64,000 nucleotides of DNA from an uncultured Collinsella sp. Lineage in GTDB: Bacteria > Actinomycetota > Coriobacteriia > Coriobacteriales > Coriobacteriaceae. Shown here piece by piece: positions 16,085 through 24,534 of the stretch. Position 1 is the stretch's first letter. Each line of letters opens with the position of its first letter. The translations under genes were made by a program, and so were the position numbers. Below the pieces are notes generated by a model. The model searched no databases. It was given only the letters and a program-made list of their open reading frames with translations, and had not been told where the DNA came from. The stretch spans positions 25,211-89,210 of the forward strand of contig CAUFMG010000010.1 of assembly GCA_959026725.1 (NCBI GenBank), in the 5' to 3' direction.

Positions 16085-16143
16085 TTTTAGCTCCTTATCT
16101 CGCAGGCTCCTTGTGCCTCGCGATACGAGTCGGCAAAACGGAA

Positions 16144-17025
16144 TTACAGAATCTCAATCGTGAACGAGCGTACGATGGTCTCCTTGGGCTTGGCGACAAG
16201 GCAGCCGCGCTTATGCTCAAGTACGTCGTCCTCATCGGAGCAGGTCGAGAGGCCGCCCCAGGGTTCAACTGCAACAAAATCGCCCTCGGGCTTACTCCAC
16301 ACAATGAGATACGGGAAGCCCTCAAAGCTCAGGCGGACGCCCTTGTCCTCCCCCTTCTTAGAAAGCGTAACCTGACGGCTCTCGAGCACGTCAAAGATGG
16401 TCTCCGCAAAATCGAAGAGCTCGTGCGACAGGGGCAGCGTCTTTCCCACCATGGGGTTCTTGGAGCGGTTTGCCACGTCAATCAAGCCAGTCGAGGGAAC
16501 GGCGGTGCAGAGCTCCGCAGCCTCGTCTTTCTCAAAGCGCAACTCGTAGTCCGTATAGGCCTCGCCCTCATCGAGCGGACACCTAAAGCCGGGATGACCG
16601 CCGATAAAGAACGGCATGTCCTCGGTCCCCTCGTTGGTCACCTCATAGGAGACGCGCACGGCGGTATCCTCGAGCGTATAACGAGCGACAAGCTTAAACG
16701 GGTACGGATAATCGCTCAGCAGCGCGGCGTTATCCTCCGAAGCCAGGCACATCGCCAGCTCGTTCTCGCCTTGGCTCAGCAGCTTCCACTCCTGTTTGCG
16801 CGCAAACCCGTGGCGAGCGAGCTTTACATGATGCCCGGCAAACGTCATGGCGCTGTTGTCGCGCAAGCCTCCGCAAATCGGGAAGCAAATCGGTGCCTGG
16901 CCAGACCACACGGCGGGATCGCCCTGCCACAGATACTCGCGACCTCCGGCCTCAATCGAGGTAAACGAACCGCCAGCCGTGGACACCTTAATAGAAATCG
17001 AATCGTTGGAGAGAGCGTATTCCAT
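16144..17025 (-). CDS. LacX-like aldose 1-epimerase family protein
   Basis: 293-aa protein of the galactose mutarotase superfamily, LacX/YeaD-like branch. It begins MEYALSNDSISIKVSTAGGSF. Later parts are YLWQGDPAVWSGQAPICFPICGG, the catalytic-region HGFAR, PFFIGGHPGFRCP and WSKPEGDFVAVEPWGG. lacX closes lactococcal lac operons that use the tagatose-6-phosphate pathway, so the pairing with a LacC-like kinase fits. GAAAGGATGGGCA supports ATG 17025 over the longer open frame to 17196. Its exact substrate is unknown. Confidence 0.85.
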   Translation of the reverse strand: MEYALSNDSISIKVSTAGGSFTSIEAGGREYLWQGDPAVWSGQAPICFPICGGLRDNSAMTFAGHHVKLARHGFARKQEWKLLSQGENELAMCLASEDNAALLSDYPYPFKLVARYTLEDTAVRVSYEVTNEGTEDMPFFIGGHPGFRCPLDEGEAYTDYELRFEKDEAAELCTAVPSTGLIDVANRSKNPMVGKTLPLSHELFDFAETIFDVLESRQVTLSKKGEDKGVRLSFEGFPYLIVWSKPEGDFVAVEPWGGLSTCSDEDDVLEHKRGCLVAKPKETIVRSFTIEIL

Positions 17026-17182
17026 TGCCCATCCTTTCGAACAACTGCTTTTTTGCTCGCAAGAACCCGTCTCGGCCCTGACCAAAGGACAAACCCGCAC
17101 GTTCATCGATGCGTCCGGTATCCCCGCCATGTAACGGGGTACCATACAGACATTGATGCAATTACAGCTGAAAGGCCTTCTT

Positions 17183-17767
17183 ATGCGAACCATCATCCTC
17201 TACGCCTCGCGCCATCACGGCAATACGAAAAAGCTCGTGGACGCCATCGTCGAGGCGCACCCCGAGATCGATACCCTCGACGTGAAGTCACTCGGCAAAA
17301 ACGAGTACCCCAACCTGCACGAATATCATCTAATCGGCGTCGCCACGGGCATCTATTACTCCGAGATCGACAAGGACATGGCACGCGTGCTCACTAACGT
17401 GCTGCAGCCGCAGGACAAGGTGTTTGGCCTTATGACCTACGGTGGCAAAAACAAGTGGTACGGCAAGGATATCGATGGCATCTGCCGCATGAGGCAGGCC
17501 ATCTTTATGGGTGTCTACGGCTGCCCCGGCTTTGATACGTGGGGTCCGTTCAAACTAACCGGCGGTGTGCAAAAGGGACACCCGACCGCTGAGGAAATTA
17601 AGGGCGCCGTCGACTTCTTCGACAAGATCGAAGACGAGTATGGCGACATCATCGTCGAAGAGTACGCCAAGCGCGAGAAGCGCCTAGCATACGAGAAGGA
17701 GCATCCTGCAGGAGGCCTGGTGGCCGGCGTTAAGCGCACGGCAAAGAAGATTGCTAACAAGCTGTAA
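17183..17767 (+). CDS. Flavodoxin-domain protein
   Basis: 194-aa cytoplasmic FMN protein. The phosphate-binding loop is YASRHHGNTKKL near the N-terminus, with later FMN-contact stretches GVATGIYYSEIDKD and MTYGGKNKWYGKDIDG. A basic C-terminal tail (GVKRTAKKIANKL) extends past the domain. ATG 17183 follows GAAAGGCCTTCTT; an in-frame ATG at 17153 has no SD. It is divergent from the LacX-like gene and stands alone with its own terminator. Redox partner unknown. Confidence 0.85.
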   Translation: MRTIILYASRHHGNTKKLVDAIVEAHPEIDTLDVKSLGKNEYPNLHEYHLIGVATGIYYSEIDKDMARVLTNVLQPQDKVFGLMTYGGKNKWYGKDIDGICRMRQAIFMGVYGCPGFDTWGPFKLTGGVQKGHPTAEEIKGAVDFFDKIEDEYGDIIVEEYAKREKRLAYEKEHPAGGLVAGVKRTAKKIANKL

Positions 17768-17798
17768 CTGTGAAGGTGCTTTTGAGCGTTTAACCCAT

Positions 17799-17836
17799 AC
17801 GGCGGGTCCGAGCAGATTCGGGCCCGCCGTCTTTTT
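17799..17836 (+). terminator. Terminator of the flavodoxin gene
   Basis: ACGGCGGG (17799-17806) pairs with CCCGCCGT (17823-17830), with further pairing of TCCGA/TTCGG inside, and CTTTTTC follows. Confidence 0.85.
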
Positions 17837-17842
17837 CTATCG

Positions 17843-19012
17843 TTACTCGGTAAAGGCGTTGCCGACGCTCTGGCCGCCAACATACGTCTCGACGAGGGTG
17901 AGCTCATGGTCGAACACGACAAAGTCGGCGTCGCGACCCGGCATGATGCTGCCGCACTTATCCTCGATGTGCGCGGAGCGTGCCGGCACCTCAGTTGCCA
18001 TGCGAATGGCGATATCGGCGCTGGCGATGCCCCAGTCGACGATGTTCTTGACGCCCTGGGCAAGCGTAAGCACCGAGCCAGCAATGCTCTTGCCGTCGGC
18101 GAGCCAGCACAGGTTGTCCTTCATGATGACGTCCATGCCACCACTGGTGTAGCTGCCCTCGGGCATGCCGCCGCAACCCAGGCAATCGGTGATGAGTACC
18201 GTGTGCTGCCAGCCCTTTGCCTGCAGCAGCGCCTTGATGGCGGCAGGGTTTACGTGCTTGCCGTCACAGATGATCTCGGCGTAGGTCTCGGGCGTGGACA
18301 TGGCAGCGCCCACGACACCGGGCTCACGGTGATGCAGCCCGCGCTGGCCGTTATAGGTATGCGTAAAGCAGCTGGCACCGGCGTTGATGGCGGCGATGCA
18401 CTCATCGTAGGTGGCGTCGGAGTGACCGATGCTGGTCACCACACCCTTGGCGTTCAGAGCAGCCGCATAAGCAGCGGCACCGTCGCGCTCGGCCGCCATG
18501 GCGCTCTTAACGATGCGACCACCCGCAGCCTCCTGCCACTGATCGAAGACCTCCTCGGAGGGATCGATAAGATAAGCGGGGTTCTGCGCGCCCACGTGCT
18601 TCATAGTAAAGAAGGGGCCCTCCAGGTAGATGCCCTGAATGCGAGCACCGCAGAAGTCGGGGCCGCGACCCTCGTCCGCCTGGGCAATGGCGGCGCAGGC
18701 ATCCTTGATCTGCTCGACGCCATCGGTGAACGTCGTGGGCAGCCAGCTGGTGGTACCGCGACGGGCGAGCTCGGTCGAGCTGATATCAATGCCCTCGGGA
18801 TCGTTATCGGTAGTCGAGTGGTTATAGAAGCCATGGATGTGAGTATCGACCATACCCGGTGCGATCCACGATCCCGTGTAGTCCTTAATCTCGCAAGAGG
18901 GCTCGTCGGCCTGCCAGGCGCCAAAAACGCCATCCTCGACCATAAGATAGCCGCCCAGTTGCGGGCCTGCCGGCAAGAAGAACTTGTCAGCCTTAATTGC
19001 GTACGTGCTCAT
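17843..19012 (-). CDS. nagA: N-acetylhexosamine-6-phosphate deacetylase
   Basis: 389-aa metal-dependent amidohydrolase that removes acetate from GlcNAc-6-P or GalNAc-6-P. Metal-binding PGMVDTHIHGFY is followed by EGPF, the HTYNGQRGLHHREPG stretch, SIGHSDATYDE and the catalytic-Asp motif LITDCLGCGGMPEG. ATG 19012 (MSTYAIKADKF) has AAGGAG 5 nt upstream. It lies 118 bp downstream of agaS in the same direction, so GalNAc-6-P (AgaA role) is at least as likely as GlcNAc-6-P. A duplicate remnant lies at 14984. Confidence 0.9.
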   Translation of the reverse strand: MSTYAIKADKFFLPAGPQLGGYLMVEDGVFGAWQADEPSCEIKDYTGSWIAPGMVDTHIHGFYNHSTTDNDPEGIDISSTELARRGTTSWLPTTFTDGVEQIKDACAAIAQADEGRGPDFCGARIQGIYLEGPFFTMKHVGAQNPAYLIDPSEEVFDQWQEAAGGRIVKSAMAAERDGAAAYAAALNAKGVVTSIGHSDATYDECIAAINAGASCFTHTYNGQRGLHHREPGVVGAAMSTPETYAEIICDGKHVNPAAIKALLQAKGWQHTVLITDCLGCGGMPEGSYTSGGMDVIMKDNLCWLADGKSIAGSVLTLAQGVKNIVDWGIASADIAIRMATEVPARSAHIEDKCGSIMPGRDADFVVFDHELTLVETYVGGQSVGNAFTE

Positions 19013-19080
19013 ATGCACTCCTTGCTTCTAAAGCAGTTGACTGTGGTAATGCTTATACCCGGTCCATGTAAAAACAAAAA

Positions 19081-19113
19081 GCGCCCGCCCGCCGTTATGA
19101 GCGGACGGGCGCC
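19081..19113 (-). terminator. Terminator after agaS
   Basis: On the minus strand GCGCCCGTCCGC pairs with GGCGGGCGGGCGC around a TCATAAC loop, and TTTTTG follows. It lies between agaS and nagA, so nagA may depend on read-through or on its own promoter. Confidence 0.82.
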
Positions 19114-19130
19114 CTTACAGGGGGACGCGA

Positions 19131-20297
19131 TTAAGCGGTGAAGGGGTGAATCGTCACGCCCTTAACCACGCGGTTGACCGTGCCGGTGGGGCTCGGCGTA
19201 TCGGGCGTATTGCCCACGCGCACGGAGTTGAGCAGGCTGATAGCCTGGGCAAACATCACGAACGGCAGAGCAAGGTAACCCTCGGGAAGTGCCTCGTAGC
19301 CCTTAAAGGTGAAGGACTCACCCTCATAGACGGTGGCACCTTCCTGCTGAACGGCGATGGTGTGCTGAGCGATCTCGTCGCCGCCGATCTCGTTGAGGAT
19401 GTCGATGTCGTACTGACGGGTGTAGGCGTCGTTGTTGACGAACACGAAGACGAGCGTCTTATCGTCGACGAAGGACTTAGGTCCGTGACGATAGCCCATG
19501 GAGGTGTCGTAGGAAGTAGCGACCAGACCGTGAGCGAGCTCGAGGATCTTGAGCTGGCTCTCCTGAGCAAGGCCACCGAAGGAGCCAGAACCCAAGTAGG
19601 TCACGCGGTTGAAGTCGCCAGCCAGGTAATCGGCGATCTCGGGCTCACGGGAGATGACCTCCTCGCCCATCTTGGCGATGGTCTCGACCCACTCGGCCTT
19701 CTGCTCGTCAGAGGCAGTGTCGAAAATAAGAGTGGAGAGCAGGGTCATGCAGGAATAAGAACCGGTCATGGCGAAGCCCTTGTCGTTGGCGCGCGGAATG
19801 AGCAGCGTCAGCGCATTGGGATCATCGGCAGACTCGACGGCAAGCTTGCCCTCGGGAGCGCAGGTGATGTTGAGGAACTTGACGTTGTGGACGAGCTCCT
19901 TGGCAACGGCAACGGCGGCAAGGCTCTCGGGGCTGTTGCCAGAGCGGGCAAAGGAAACCACGAGCGTGGGATCCTCGGCGCGCAGGAAGTCGCGCGGAGC
20001 GCTCACGATGTCGGTCGTGGCGATGGGCTTAAAGTCGTAGAGATCAGTGTTGCCAGCGTGACGCAGGTACGGGGCGCAGGTATCGCCAACGTAGTCGGAC
20101 GTACCGGCACCGGTGAAGACAACGGACAGACGGCCCTCGCCCATAGCGCGAGCCTCGGCCAGGAAGGCCTCGATGGCCTCCTTGTTCTCGCGATAGATGT
20201 TGAGCGTATCACGCCAAAGCTCGGGCTGCTGAGCAATCTCGGCCGTGGTGATCTGGGCGCCGAGCTCGGTGAGCTCCTCGACACTCTTCTCGAACAT
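19131..20297 (-). CDS. agaS: AgaS-type SIS-domain sugar isomerase/deaminase
   Basis: 388-aa cytoplasmic enzyme with two SIS domains. Recognisable parts are FTGAGTSDYVGDTCAPYLR, SFARSGNSPESLAAV, YLGSGSFGGLAQESQLK and GYRHGPKSFVDDKTL. AgaS converts galactosamine-6-phosphate to tagatose-6-phosphate and ammonia. nagA follows, and a mannose-family PTS and GntR regulator lie upstream, giving the uptake, deacetylation and deamination steps of GalNAc use. A promoter with a GntR-like operator lies at 20337-20373. Length fits AgaS. Confidence 0.92.
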   Translation of the reverse strand: MFEKSVEELTELGAQITTAEIAQQPELWRDTLNIYRENKEAIEAFLAEARAMGEGRLSVVFTGAGTSDYVGDTCAPYLRHAGNTDLYDFKPIATTDIVSAPRDFLRAEDPTLVVSFARSGNSPESLAAVAVAKELVHNVKFLNITCAPEGKLAVESADDPNALTLLIPRANDKGFAMTGSYSCMTLLSTLIFDTASDEQKAEWVETIAKMGEEVISREPEIADYLAGDFNRVTYLGSGSFGGLAQESQLKILELAHGLVATSYDTSMGYRHGPKSFVDDKTLVFVFVNNDAYTRQYDIDILNEIGGDEIAQHTIAVQQEGATVYEGESFTFKGYEALPEGYLALPFVMFAQAISLLNSVRVGNTPDTPSPTGTVNRVVKGVTIHPFTA

Positions 20298-20336
20298 TTC
20301 TAATACCTCTCTCTAGAAGTAATCCTCTGACGTGCA

Positions 20337-20373
20337 ATTATACACTTCAGTTGGTTATCTGGTAGTAACCAGT
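20337..20373 (-). promoter_or_regulatory. agaS promoter with GntR-type operator
   Basis: On the minus strand a perfect -10 TATAAT lies at 20342-20337. The operator-like CTGGTAGTAACCAGT (20359-20373, inverted halves CTGGT/ACCAG) covers the -35 region. The same block CTGGTAGTAACCA recurs at 24651 before the aga PTS operon. Binding by the GntR protein encoded at 20412 is inferred. Confidence 0.65.
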
Positions 20374-20411
20374 TAAATGCAAAGAATCATCATATGGATA
20401 CGATGCGAACA

Positions 20412-21143
20412 CTAGTCGCTACGCTGGTGGTAAACCTTGTATTTAAACTGATCGGCACGAGCAACCGAGAGTGTATACTCCACAACCTCGTTTGACTCGT
20501 TATACGTAGTCCTGACCAAATCGAGCACAGGCGAGCCCTCGACAATTCCCAAAAGGTGGGCGTCGGTGGGACGGGCTATGCTCGCATAGAACTCCTCTTC
20601 GGCCACGCGTATCTTTTGCTGAAAGTCTTGCTCAATCACATCGTAAAGCGGCTTACGCTCCAGTAGCGGTCGCTTTAGGGACAGAAATTGACGAACCGGT
20701 AGATAGCTGCGTTCGACCATCATGGGCATGTTGTCGGCAGAACGAAGGCGCTTGAGCTTAAAAATGCGATCGCCGATACGCAATCCCATATGCTCGGCCA
20801 GATTCTTATCGGCCTCCATCTCGCAAAACTCGAGAATCGTGGTCTCGGGGTCGCGACCCATCGCGCGCATCTGCTCGGTAAAGCTGTAGGACTGCATAAG
20901 ATTGGTTGCCTTTGCCGAACGGTCGGTCACAAAGGTACCGCGACCGTGCTGCCGAACCACCAATCCTAAACGCTCCAGTTCCTGCAGAGCCAGGCGTACC
21001 GTAGTGCGCGAGAGACCATAGCGCTCCGATAGTTCGCGCTCGGAAGGAATCATGTCACCGGCGCGATATTCATGGTCGATCTTTTCGGTCAAAATATCGA
21101 CCAGCTGATCGTACAGCGGTTGCTTACGCGCTCCGATTGCCAT
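20412..21143 (-). CDS. GntR/HutC-family regulator of the aga genes
   Basis: 243-aa regulator. The N-terminal winged helix reads YDQLVDILTEKI..GDMIPSERELSERYGLSRTTVRLALQELERLGLVVR and continues QHGRGTFV. A UTRA ligand domain follows (MGLRIGDRIFKLKRLRSADNMPMMVERSYLP; YDVIEQDF). Proteins of this type (NagR, AgaR2, DgaR-like) sense phospho-sugars. It lies between agaS and the PTS operon, both of which have the CTGGTAGTAACCA site. ATG 21143 is preferred because GGGAGGATAGG precedes it. Confidence 0.88.
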   Translation of the reverse strand: MAIGARKQPLYDQLVDILTEKIDHEYRAGDMIPSERELSERYGLSRTTVRLALQELERLGLVVRQHGRGTFVTDRSAKATNLMQSYSFTEQMRAMGRDPETTILEFCEMEADKNLAEHMGLRIGDRIFKLKRLRSADNMPMMVERSYLPVRQFLSLKRPLLERKPLYDVIEQDFQQKIRVAEEEFYASIARPTDAHLLGIVEGSPVLDLVRTTYNESNEVVEYTLSVARADQFKYKVYHQRSD

Positions 21144-21227
21144 CCTATCCTCCCATTTTCTCAAACTCGGCTACTACCTTGGGTGTTTAGCATTATCTGT
21201 CTGCCACACCCGAATCAACAAGATAAC

Positions 21228-21264
21228 AAAAGCCGCGCGCTCTTTCGAGCACGCGGCTTTTAAC
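21228..21264. terminator. Bidirectional-looking terminator after the aga PTS operon
   Basis: AAAAGCCGCG (21228-21237) pairs with CGCGGCTTTT (21252-21261). The T-run on the minus strand would end the EIID transcript. Confidence 0.85.
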
Positions 21265-21327
21265 ATACACATGGCTTAAGGGGTCGGGGTGTGAGCCGCG
21301 TAGGGACACACCCCTCAAGCTAGAGCC

Positions 21328-22410
21328 TTACCAGATGCTCGGCCAGAGACCAAGCGGGCCAGCGCCCAGGATGCCGAGGACAAAGAGCAGCAGAATGCCC
21401 TTGGTCGGGGTCCAGCTGTGCTTAGCGAACATGTAGTAAAGCAGCAGCGTAAGCATAAGCGGGACGAGCTTCGGGACGATGGTGTTGAGGGTGTCGGCAA
21501 CAGAGAAGTTGACCGGATCCTCGGTAACGGTGCCGTAGGTCACGGACTCCATGCCGTTGCCCAGATCGGTGACGCCGCACTCGACAGCGTTGCCGTCGGC
21601 ATCGGAGGCGGTGAGGGCGTTGCCGTCCTCATCGGTCATGGCGATGGTACCGGCCTCAGCGGTCTCGGTATCGATGCCCTCCATACCGGTGAAGTTCTCG
21701 GCCTCCTTCTCGGAGACGATCACGGTAGTAGCGGAGAGGCCACGGGTGGTGCCGTTGGGGATCTGGAGGTTGATCTGGGTGCCACCCATGGTGACGACCA
21801 GGCAACCGACGACGAAGACGCCCATGATGGAAGCGGCACGCGTGAAGGCCTGCATGTTGGCGGTCAGAGCGTCAATAGCGCTGGTGCCAAGCTTGTAGGA
21901 CCAGTTCATGAGCCAGAAGCGCAGAGCGAACTGGACGACGTTGAAGATCACCAGGAAGATGATCGGTGCAGCGGCGTTGCCGTTGATGGCCATGTTGGAG
22001 GTGATGCCGGCCGTGATAGGCACGAGCGTCAGCCAGAACAGGGCGTCACCGATACCACCGAGCGGGCCCATTGCGGCGACGCGGACGGCGCGGATCGTGG
22101 GGATGTCAACCTTGTTCTGCTCAAGCGAAAGCACGATGCCCATAACAAAGGTGACGAGGAACGGGTGGGTGTTGAAGAACTCCAGGTTGTGGCTCATGGA
22201 AGCCGCGAGGTCGTTCTTGTTGGTGTGAATCTTCTCCAGACCGGGGATGATGGAGTAGAGCCAGCCAGCGGCCTGCATACGCTCGTAGTTGAACGAGGCC
22301 TGCAGGAAGCAGGAGCGCCAAGCCATCTTGTTGAGGGTCTTCTGGTCGAGCTGCGGAGCAGGAGTGAGATCCTCGTAGTGCTCCGGGATCACATACTCAT
22401 TAGATGCCAT
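21328..22410 (-). CDS. Mannose-family PTS EIID component
   Basis: 360-aa membrane subunit of an AgaD/ManZ-type permease. Recognisable parts are MAWRSCFLQASFNYERMQAAGW, MGPLGGIGDALFW and the C-terminal hydrophobic helices. It is longer than usual EIID proteins (about 270-300 aa) because an acidic segment, roughly residues 215-305 (EKEAENFTGMEGIDTETAEAG.., TDEDGNALTASDADGNAVE), is inserted before the last helices. ATG 22410 overlaps the end of the EIIC gene by 11 bases and has GGAGGTGA upstream. It is the last gene of the operon. Confidence 0.9.
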   Translation of the reverse strand: MASNEYVIPEHYEDLTPAPQLDQKTLNKMAWRSCFLQASFNYERMQAAGWLYSIIPGLEKIHTNKNDLAASMSHNLEFFNTHPFLVTFVMGIVLSLEQNKVDIPTIRAVRVAAMGPLGGIGDALFWLTLVPITAGITSNMAINGNAAAPIIFLVIFNVVQFALRFWLMNWSYKLGTSAIDALTANMQAFTRAASIMGVFVVGCLVVTMGGTQINLQIPNGTTRGLSATTVIVSEKEAENFTGMEGIDTETAEAGTIAMTDEDGNALTASDADGNAVECGVTDLGNGMESVTYGTVTEDPVNFSVADTLNTIVPKLVPLMLTLLLYYMFAKHSWTPTKGILLLFVLGILGAGPLGLWPSIW

Positions 22411-23200
22411 CTTCGAAGTCACCTCCGTCAGAAACAGCTGCACCCTTCAGCTCGGTCTGCTGCTGGAAGTCCCAGAAAGCGATGCCGAAGCCGATGAGAG
22501 CGAGGATGAGCAGAGCAGGGGTTGCCAGCGAATCGTTGGCAACGGTGATGAGCGCGAGGCCAAAGCCCATGAGGAAGAAGCCCCACATATCGCGGTTCAT
22601 CATAACCTTGAGCAGGACGGCGAAGCCGACGAAGCGCATCATGCCGCCTGCAGCGGAGAGACCGGTCTGCAGCCAAGTCGGGATGGCGGAAGCGATGGTC
22701 TGACCGATGGTAGCGCCAGCGATGAAGAACAGGGTGACGACGACAGCGAAGATCAGGCCGAGCAGAGCCATGGCGAAGTAGTTCAGACGCTCGATACCCT
22801 TGGTGTCAGCGTTGTGAGCCATGTTGTCCGCAGAGGACATGAGCGGCGACATAAGCGTGAAGACCAGGGTAACGCCGAGCTGACCAAGCAGAGCGAACGG
22901 AATGGCAAGGCCGACTGCCGCGTTGGGCTCGAGGCCCGTAGCGATAGCGAGAATGGCTGCCATGATGCCGCCGATAACGGCGTTAGGCGGCTGAGCACCT
23001 CCGATCGGCATGTTGCCGATCGTCATGAGCTGATAAGTACCACCCACGAGAAGACCGGTGTTGAGGTCGCCAAGGATAAGACCGATGACGGCGCCGGTGA
23101 CGATGGGCTGATAGAGAGACTCGAGGAAGTTAAACTGGTCGATTGCCGCGACGAACGTGACGATGAAGACCAGAGCGACCTGGAAGATCGTGTATTCCAT
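22400..23200 (-). CDS. Mannose-family PTS EIIC component
   Basis: 266-aa membrane subunit of the sorbose/mannose-type EIIC family (AgaC/ManY). MEYTIFQVALVFIVTFVAAIDQF begins the protein; YQPIVTGAVIGLILGD and the NMPIGGAQPPNAVIGGIM region carry the conserved translocation loop. Strong SD GGAGGAGCAAG. It forms the channel with EIID, whose gene overlaps it, and would accept GalNAc or a related amino sugar judging by the neighbours. Confidence 0.92.
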   Translation of the reverse strand: MEYTIFQVALVFIVTFVAAIDQFNFLESLYQPIVTGAVIGLILGDLNTGLLVGGTYQLMTIGNMPIGGAQPPNAVIGGIMAAILAIATGLEPNAAVGLAIPFALLGQLGVTLVFTLMSPLMSSADNMAHNADTKGIERLNYFAMALLGLIFAVVVTLFFIAGATIGQTIASAIPTWLQTGLSAAGGMMRFVGFAVLLKVMMNRDMWGFFLMGFGLALITVANDSLATPALLILALIGFGIAFWDFQQQTELKGAAVSDGGDFEDGI

Positions 23201-23290
23201 CTTGCTCCTCCTTTCAAAATGTATGTACGCACTTTGGATTTCACGTACAGAATGTCAGGGTTTCACTCCTGACAACGTGGATCACGAAGA

Positions 23291-23773
23291 CTACGAGAAG
23301 AGCTTGCTCGTGTCCTCAACAGGCGTGCTCGGAACGCGCCTGATCTCCAACTCCACCCCCAATTCCTGCAGCTCTTTAAACGCAGCGACATCCTCGTCGT
23401 TAACTGCGACGGAGGTGGCGACTTGGCGCTTTCCTTCCGACATGTGCATGTTGCCGATGTTTACCTTCTTTATAGGCACACCGCCCTTGACGAGCGTAAG
23501 CACGTCTTCCGGTGTTTCGGCCACGATGAAGATCTTCTGGCGCGGGCTCGCCTTGCCAATGACGTCGATGGTCTTCTGCAGGGAGAAGAAACGCGTAGCG
23601 ACGCCGGCGGGAGCGGCCATCTTCATGAGGTTCTGGCGCATGGTGTTGGACGCCACGTCGTCGTTGGCGACGAGGATGAGGTTGGAGCCCAGGGTGGAGT
23701 TCCACTGGGTTGCAACCTGACCATGAACCAGTCGGTTATCGATGCGGGTTAGAAGAATGTTGGGTTCTGCCAT
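23291..23773 (-). CDS. Mannose-family PTS EIIB component
   Basis: 160-aa cytoplasmic phosphocarrier. The active histidine is His17 in RIDNRLVHGQVATQW. Later parts are AAPAGVATRFFSLQKTIDVIGKA and VKGGVPIKKVNIGNMHMSEGK. It accepts phosphate from EIIA and passes it to the sugar at EIICD. It lies between yajC and EIIC in the operon. The orphan protein at 12796 is its close paralogue but has Tyr at the equivalent of His17. Confidence 0.93.
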   Translation of the reverse strand: MAEPNILLTRIDNRLVHGQVATQWNSTLGSNLILVANDDVASNTMRQNLMKMAAPAGVATRFFSLQKTIDVIGKASPRQKIFIVAETPEDVLTLVKGGVPIKKVNIGNMHMSEGKRQVATSVAVNDEDVAAFKELQELGVELEIRRVPSTPVEDTSKLFS

Positions 23774-23809
23774 GTTGATCAGCTTCCTTTCGATATTTGC
23801 TGACGACAG

Positions 23810-24091
23810 TTACTTGATCTCCTGAATCGCGTAACGCGAAACATCTACGACGGCTCCGGATCGGACTTTGATCTGGACCTTCTCGCCTTCGATGCCTTTG
23901 ACGGTTCCGTAGATACCGCCGGCGAAAAGAACCTCCTGACCCGGCTTGAGCTCGGTGTGCAGCTCCTTGAAGTACTTCTGCTTCTTCTTCATGTTGATTT
24001 GCGACCAGATGGTGTAAATCAAGCCCATGATGACAAGCAGGCCTAAAAGGGCGACCGAGGAGCTCAGGACGTTGGCTCCGAAATCGGCCAT
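23810..24091 (-). CDS. yajC: YajC-family protein inside the PTS operon
   Basis: 93-aa single-pass membrane protein: N-terminal helix at ~8-28 (SSSVALLGLLVIMGLIYTIW), then the YajC domain (MKKKQKYFKELHTELKPGQEVLFAGGIYGTVKGIEG). YajC normally assists SecDF. Here its start overlaps the EIIA stop (TAATG), so it is translationally coupled to PTS genes. A yajC-like gene also sits in hyaluronate-linked PTS operons of streptococci, so a PTS-specialised role is plausible. Function in sugar uptake is unproven. Confidence 0.88.
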   Translation of the reverse strand: MADFGANVLSSSVALLGLLVIMGLIYTIWSQINMKKKQKYFKELHTELKPGQEVLFAGGIYGTVKGIEGEKVQIKVRSGAVVDVSRYAIQEIK

Positions 24092-24534
24092 TAGATGCCG
24101 TCCTCGTCGCCGAAGATATCCTCTTCCTCGGAGCCGGCAACGGATGCGACCGTCTGGGCGGTGATGCCCGTCTGGCCAACGGTCACGGCCTGCTCGCCAA
24201 GCTCGGCGAGCGTGGCATTGCCGCGGAGGAACAGAAGCTCAATAACCATGGGAAGGTTGGTGCCAGTCAGAACCTCGACGTTGTCGACATCCTGGGCAAT
24301 CATCATCGACTGGTTGAACGGGGTGCCGCCAAGCAGGTCGGTAAAGACAAGCACGCCATCGCACTCCTCGCGCATGGCGGTAATAGCGGCGCGGAGATCC
24401 TCACCGTAGGATGCGGCCTGGTCGCCCTCAAAAGGAACGACGGTAAAAGCAGGCTGGTCGCCGGCAACCATAGCGATAGCGCTTGCAAGGCCGGGTGCGA
24501 ACTGTCCATGACCGGTAAGAATAAAGCCAACCAT
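24091..24534 (-). CDS. Mannose-family PTS EIIA component
   Basis: 147-aa cytoplasmic phosphocarrier, first gene of the operon. The active histidine is His9 in ILTGHGQFAPG. DLLGGTPFNQS and LTGTNLPMVIELL are typical of the family. The C-terminus is an acidic tail (EEEDIFGDEDGI). It receives phosphate from HPr and passes it to the EIIB at 23291. The upstream 24535-25165 region carries GntR-type and other operator-like sites. Confidence 0.92.
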   Translation of the reverse strand: MVGFILTGHGQFAPGLASAIAMVAGDQPAFTVVPFEGDQAASYGEDLRAAITAMREECDGVLVFTDLLGGTPFNQSMMIAQDVDNVEVLTGTNLPMVIELLFLRGNATLAELGEQAVTVGQTGITAQTVASVAGSEEEDIFGDEDGI

